From positions 13,324,223-13,388,222 of the forward strand of contig NC_080043.1 in NCBI RefSeq assembly GCF_012489685.1: 64,000 bases of DNA. The letters are read 5' to 3'. Position numbers and translations under genes: made by a program. This DNA is from Lotus japonicus (lineage: Eukaryota > Streptophyta > Magnoliopsida > Fabales > Fabaceae). Below, piece by piece: positions 61,945 through 64,000 of this stretch (position 1 is its first letter; each line of letters begins with the position of its first letter). Under the pieces are notes generated by a model. The model did not search any database. It saw nothing but the letters and a program-made list of their open reading frames with translations, and was not told where the DNA came from.

Positions 61945-63996
61945 TCAAACTGAAGGTGGGTGAGAAACTAGTTTCTCAGTCACATTAAGTTTGCTTCTAA
62001 GGTCTTCAAAACGAGTAGGAGAAAGTGCTTTGGTGAAGAGGTCAGCAAGCTGATCAATGGAAGGAACATGATGAACAAACAAAGACTTATTCAGCACCTT
62101 CTCTCTAACAAAGAAAATGTCAAGTTCCATATGTTTGGTGCGGGTATGCAATACTGGATTATGAGTTAATGCAACAGCTCCCATATTATCGCAGAAAATT
62201 CTGGGAACTGTGAAGGGAACATGCAGCTCTTGTAACAATGATTGAATCCATAGCAACTCAGCTGAGGTATTAGCAAGACTCCTATATTCTGCTTCAGTAC
62301 TAGACCTGGCTACCAAAGTTTGCTTCTTAGAGGTCCAAGAGACAAGATTAGGACCAAAGAAAACACATGACCCTGAGGTGGATCTCCTGTCATCAACATC
62401 AGATCCCCAATCAGCATCACAGTATGCCACTAGAGCTACTGGAGAATGCAGAGAACAAGGCTTGATATGCAAGCCATGATGAATTGTACCCTTTAGATAC
62501 CTCAATATCCTCTTAACTGCCTTCCAATGTTCCTCCAAGGGCTGACTGAGAAATTGACACACTTTGTTGACTGAAAAGCTTATTTCAGGTCTGGTAAGAG
62601 TGGCATATTGCAAGGCCCCAACTATGGACCTATAGAGTGTAGGATCTGCAAAATAATCTGCTCCATGCTTGCTTAGTTTGGCACCACTGACCATAGGTGT
62701 AGAGATGCCTTTAGCTTCAGCCATGTCAGCTCTTTCAAGAAGATCACCAATGTATTTGGTCTGAGTAAGTAGGAGAGACCTATCTTGCAAGTGATGGACT
62801 TGAACACCAAGAAAATAGTCTAACTGACCCAATTGTTTTAAAGCAAATTCAGAATTAAGCTTTTGAACAATCTCTTGAATAAAGGGCAGAAAATTCCCTG
62901 TGATAATGATGTCATCTACATAGACCAAAATATAGATGATACTTGACTTATGATGGAAAGTAAAGAGGGAAGGATCACAACAGCTTGCCCTGAACCCAAA
63001 TTTGATTAGAGCTGTCTTCAACCTATCAAACCAAGCTCTTGGAGCCTGTTTGAGCCCATATAAAGCTTTGTTCAGCTTGCAAACTAGGGTCTTGTCTGAA
63101 CTTTGAAAACCAGCAGGCTGCTGCATATATACTTCTTCTTGGAGGGCACCATGAAGAAAAGCATTATTCACATCAAGCTGGTGAATATGCCACTGTTTAG
63201 ACACAGCCAAGGTAAGAATCAAACGAATTGTAATAGGTTTAACTACAGGAGAAAAAGTTTCTGCATAGTCAAAACCTTTCACTTGATGGTATCCCTTAGC
63301 CACAAGTCTGGCTTTATACCTATTAACTGAGCCATCAGCATTTTCCTTTATTCTAAACACCCACTTGCACCCTATAGGATGTCTTCCCTTGGGAAGAGGC
63401 ACCAAAGTCCAAGTATTGTTGGTCATGAGAGCTTCATATTCAGACTTCATGGCTGCCAACCACTTAGGGTCTTTAAGAGCATGCTTAGTGGTTGTAGGTT
63501 CTGCCTGTGCTAAAAGCAAAGTGGGAAAAAGCCTTGGCATAACAATGCCAGACTTTGCCCTGGTTTGCATGGGATGCACATTAACCACTGGTGGAGGCTG
63601 AGAAGACTCAGTGGCAGGGACTGAATTGGAAGGTGCAGATGCAGTGGTTGCTGAACCAGAACCAGGAACTGGAGCTGCTGGAGTGGCAGAACTGTTGACT
63701 GCAGAAGCTGGACTCTGCTGTGGAGACTGAAGTGGTGCAGGAGATACTTGAGATGTGCTGCCAGTAGACTGGGAAGATTGGTGACTAAGAACTGGTTGCT
63801 GCACATGAGGCACAGAAGTAACAACAGGAATAATAGAGGAAATATGTGCATTATTGGAATCAGGACAAGGAGGAGAAAATAAAGTGGTGTATGGAAACTT
63901 GAACTCATTAAATTTAACATCTTTAGAGATGTAAATTCTACCATCAGCTGCTAGGCACTTATAACCTTGATGAGAGGAGGAATAACCAAGAAACAC
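61945..63996 (-). CDS. copia pol: integrase C-terminus, RT, RNase H (partial)
   Basis: An unbroken frame of 683 codons to the window end. It starts inside the integrase C-terminal region (FLGYSSSHQGYKC), followed by a Pro/Ser/Gln-rich linker. RT has YKARLVAKGYHQ, QLDVNNAFLHG and YVDDIIITGN. RNase H has YCDADWGSDVDDRRST, STEAEYRSLA and ADLFTKAL. The ORF ends TGA at 61947-61945, overlapping the polypurine tract. No frameshift or stop is seen in the part present, so the element may be intact and recent. Confidence 0.93.
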   Translation of the reverse strand: MFLGYSSSHQGYKCLAADGRIYISKDVKFNEFKFPYTTLFSPPCPDSNNAHISSIIPVVTSVPHVQQPVLSHQSSQSTGSTSQVSPAPLQSPQQSPASAVNSSATPAAPVPGSGSATTASAPSNSVPATESSQPPPVVNVHPMQTRAKSGIVMPRLFPTLLLAQAEPTTTKHALKDPKWLAAMKSEYEALMTNNTWTLVPLPKGRHPIGCKWVFRIKENADGSVNRYKARLVAKGYHQVKGFDYAETFSPVVKPITIRLILTLAVSKQWHIHQLDVNNAFLHGALQEEVYMQQPAGFQSSDKTLVCKLNKALYGLKQAPRAWFDRLKTALIKFGFRASCCDPSLFTFHHKSSIIYILVYVDDIIITGNFLPFIQEIVQKLNSEFALKQLGQLDYFLGVQVHHLQDRSLLLTQTKYIGDLLERADMAEAKGISTPMVSGAKLSKHGADYFADPTLYRSIVGALQYATLTRPEISFSVNKVCQFLSQPLEEHWKAVKRILRYLKGTIHHGLHIKPCSLHSPVALVAYCDADWGSDVDDRRSTSGSCVFFGPNLVSWTSKKQTLVARSSTEAEYRSLANTSAELLWIQSLLQELHVPFTVPRIFCDNMGAVALTHNPVLHTRTKHMELDIFFVREKVLNKSLFVHHVPSIDQLADLFTKALSPTRFEDLRSKLNVTEKLVSHPPSV

Positions 63997-64000
63997 ACAC

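Larger units (their letters stand above)
61617..64000 (-). mobile_element. Ty1/copia retrotransposon, antisense to KEG, cut by window end
   Basis: Read on the minus strand the 3' LTR is 61939-61617 (323 bp, starting TGTATTAGGATA and ending CTTTAACA), preceded by a polypurine tract CTTCAGTTTGAGGGGG (61955-61940). The pol ORF lies upstream in the same orientation. The 5' part and the other LTR are beyond 64000, so the target duplication cannot be checked. A GA repeat (61796-61821) sits inside the LTR. The RT is clearly different from the SIRE-like element in this window and closer to the shorter copia lineages. Confidence 0.9.

Overview
The window looks like nuclear DNA of a flowering plant, most likely a legume. 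The evidence is intron-containing genes with canonical GT-AG sites, an AT-rich background, plant-specific gene families (VQ protein, CC-NBS-LRR resistance proteins, the E3 ligase KEG, mitochondrial ribosomal protein L27), and dense plant transposable elements including a SIRE/Maximus-type Ty1/copia element with an envelope-like ORF. The legume assignment is inference from overall resemblance; the exact species cannot be named from the sequence alone.

Layout. 1-10.2 kb: small DNA transposons, a TRIM-like LTR, a LINE 3' fragment, and a run of broken exons from three unrelated host genes (a PMT-type methyltransferase, the WD40 protein PWP1 and phosphoenolpyruvate carboxylase), all on the + strand, followed by a Helitron-like element. 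10.5-17.1 kb: a VQ-motif gene (-), a 670-bp MITE and a 441-bp Mutator-like MITE with a 9-bp target duplication. 17.1-20.6 kb: a three-exon mitochondrial bL27 gene (-) and, on the + strand, an unrecognised set of five exon-like blocks that splice in frame to a stop. 21.7-35.1 kb: two tandem CNL resistance genes in the same orientation, the first open over 1,246 codons, the second cut by one stop codon 110 codons before its natural end. Between them a 3.6-kb solo LTR carrying a nine-copy minisatellite sits inside a GC-rich inverted-repeat element.

36.3-48.4 kb: a complete, very young 12.1-kb Ty1/copia SIRE-like element (LTRs of 1,211 bp with only two differences seen, TSD ATTTA), with gag, pol, an envelope-like ORF and an antisense ORF with its own TATA box. 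Several single-base frameshifts break its sense ORFs. 49.2-54.6 kb: a complete 5.4-kb Ty3/gypsy chromovirus (LTRs of 472 bp with two differences seen, TSD GAAGT), broken by one in-frame TAG and by a four-residue gap in the integrase active site. 54.9-55.2 kb: a LINE 3' end. 57.6-61 kb: the first six coding exons of a KEG-like gene (RING, kinase, ankyrin), phase-consistent throughout. A further copia element in antisense orientation lies in the following intron or truncates the gene, and runs off the window end.

Functionally the host genes have a defence and stress flavour: two CNL receptors, a SIB1-like VQ protein (this family is linked to WRKY33 and salicylate/jasmonate defence) and KEG (ABA and trafficking). 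They are single genes, not an operon or pathway. The most unusual material is the shuffled three-gene exon cluster at 7.3-8.7 kb, the antisense ORF in the SIRE-like element, and the contradiction between near-identical LTRs and heavily frameshifted internal ORFs.
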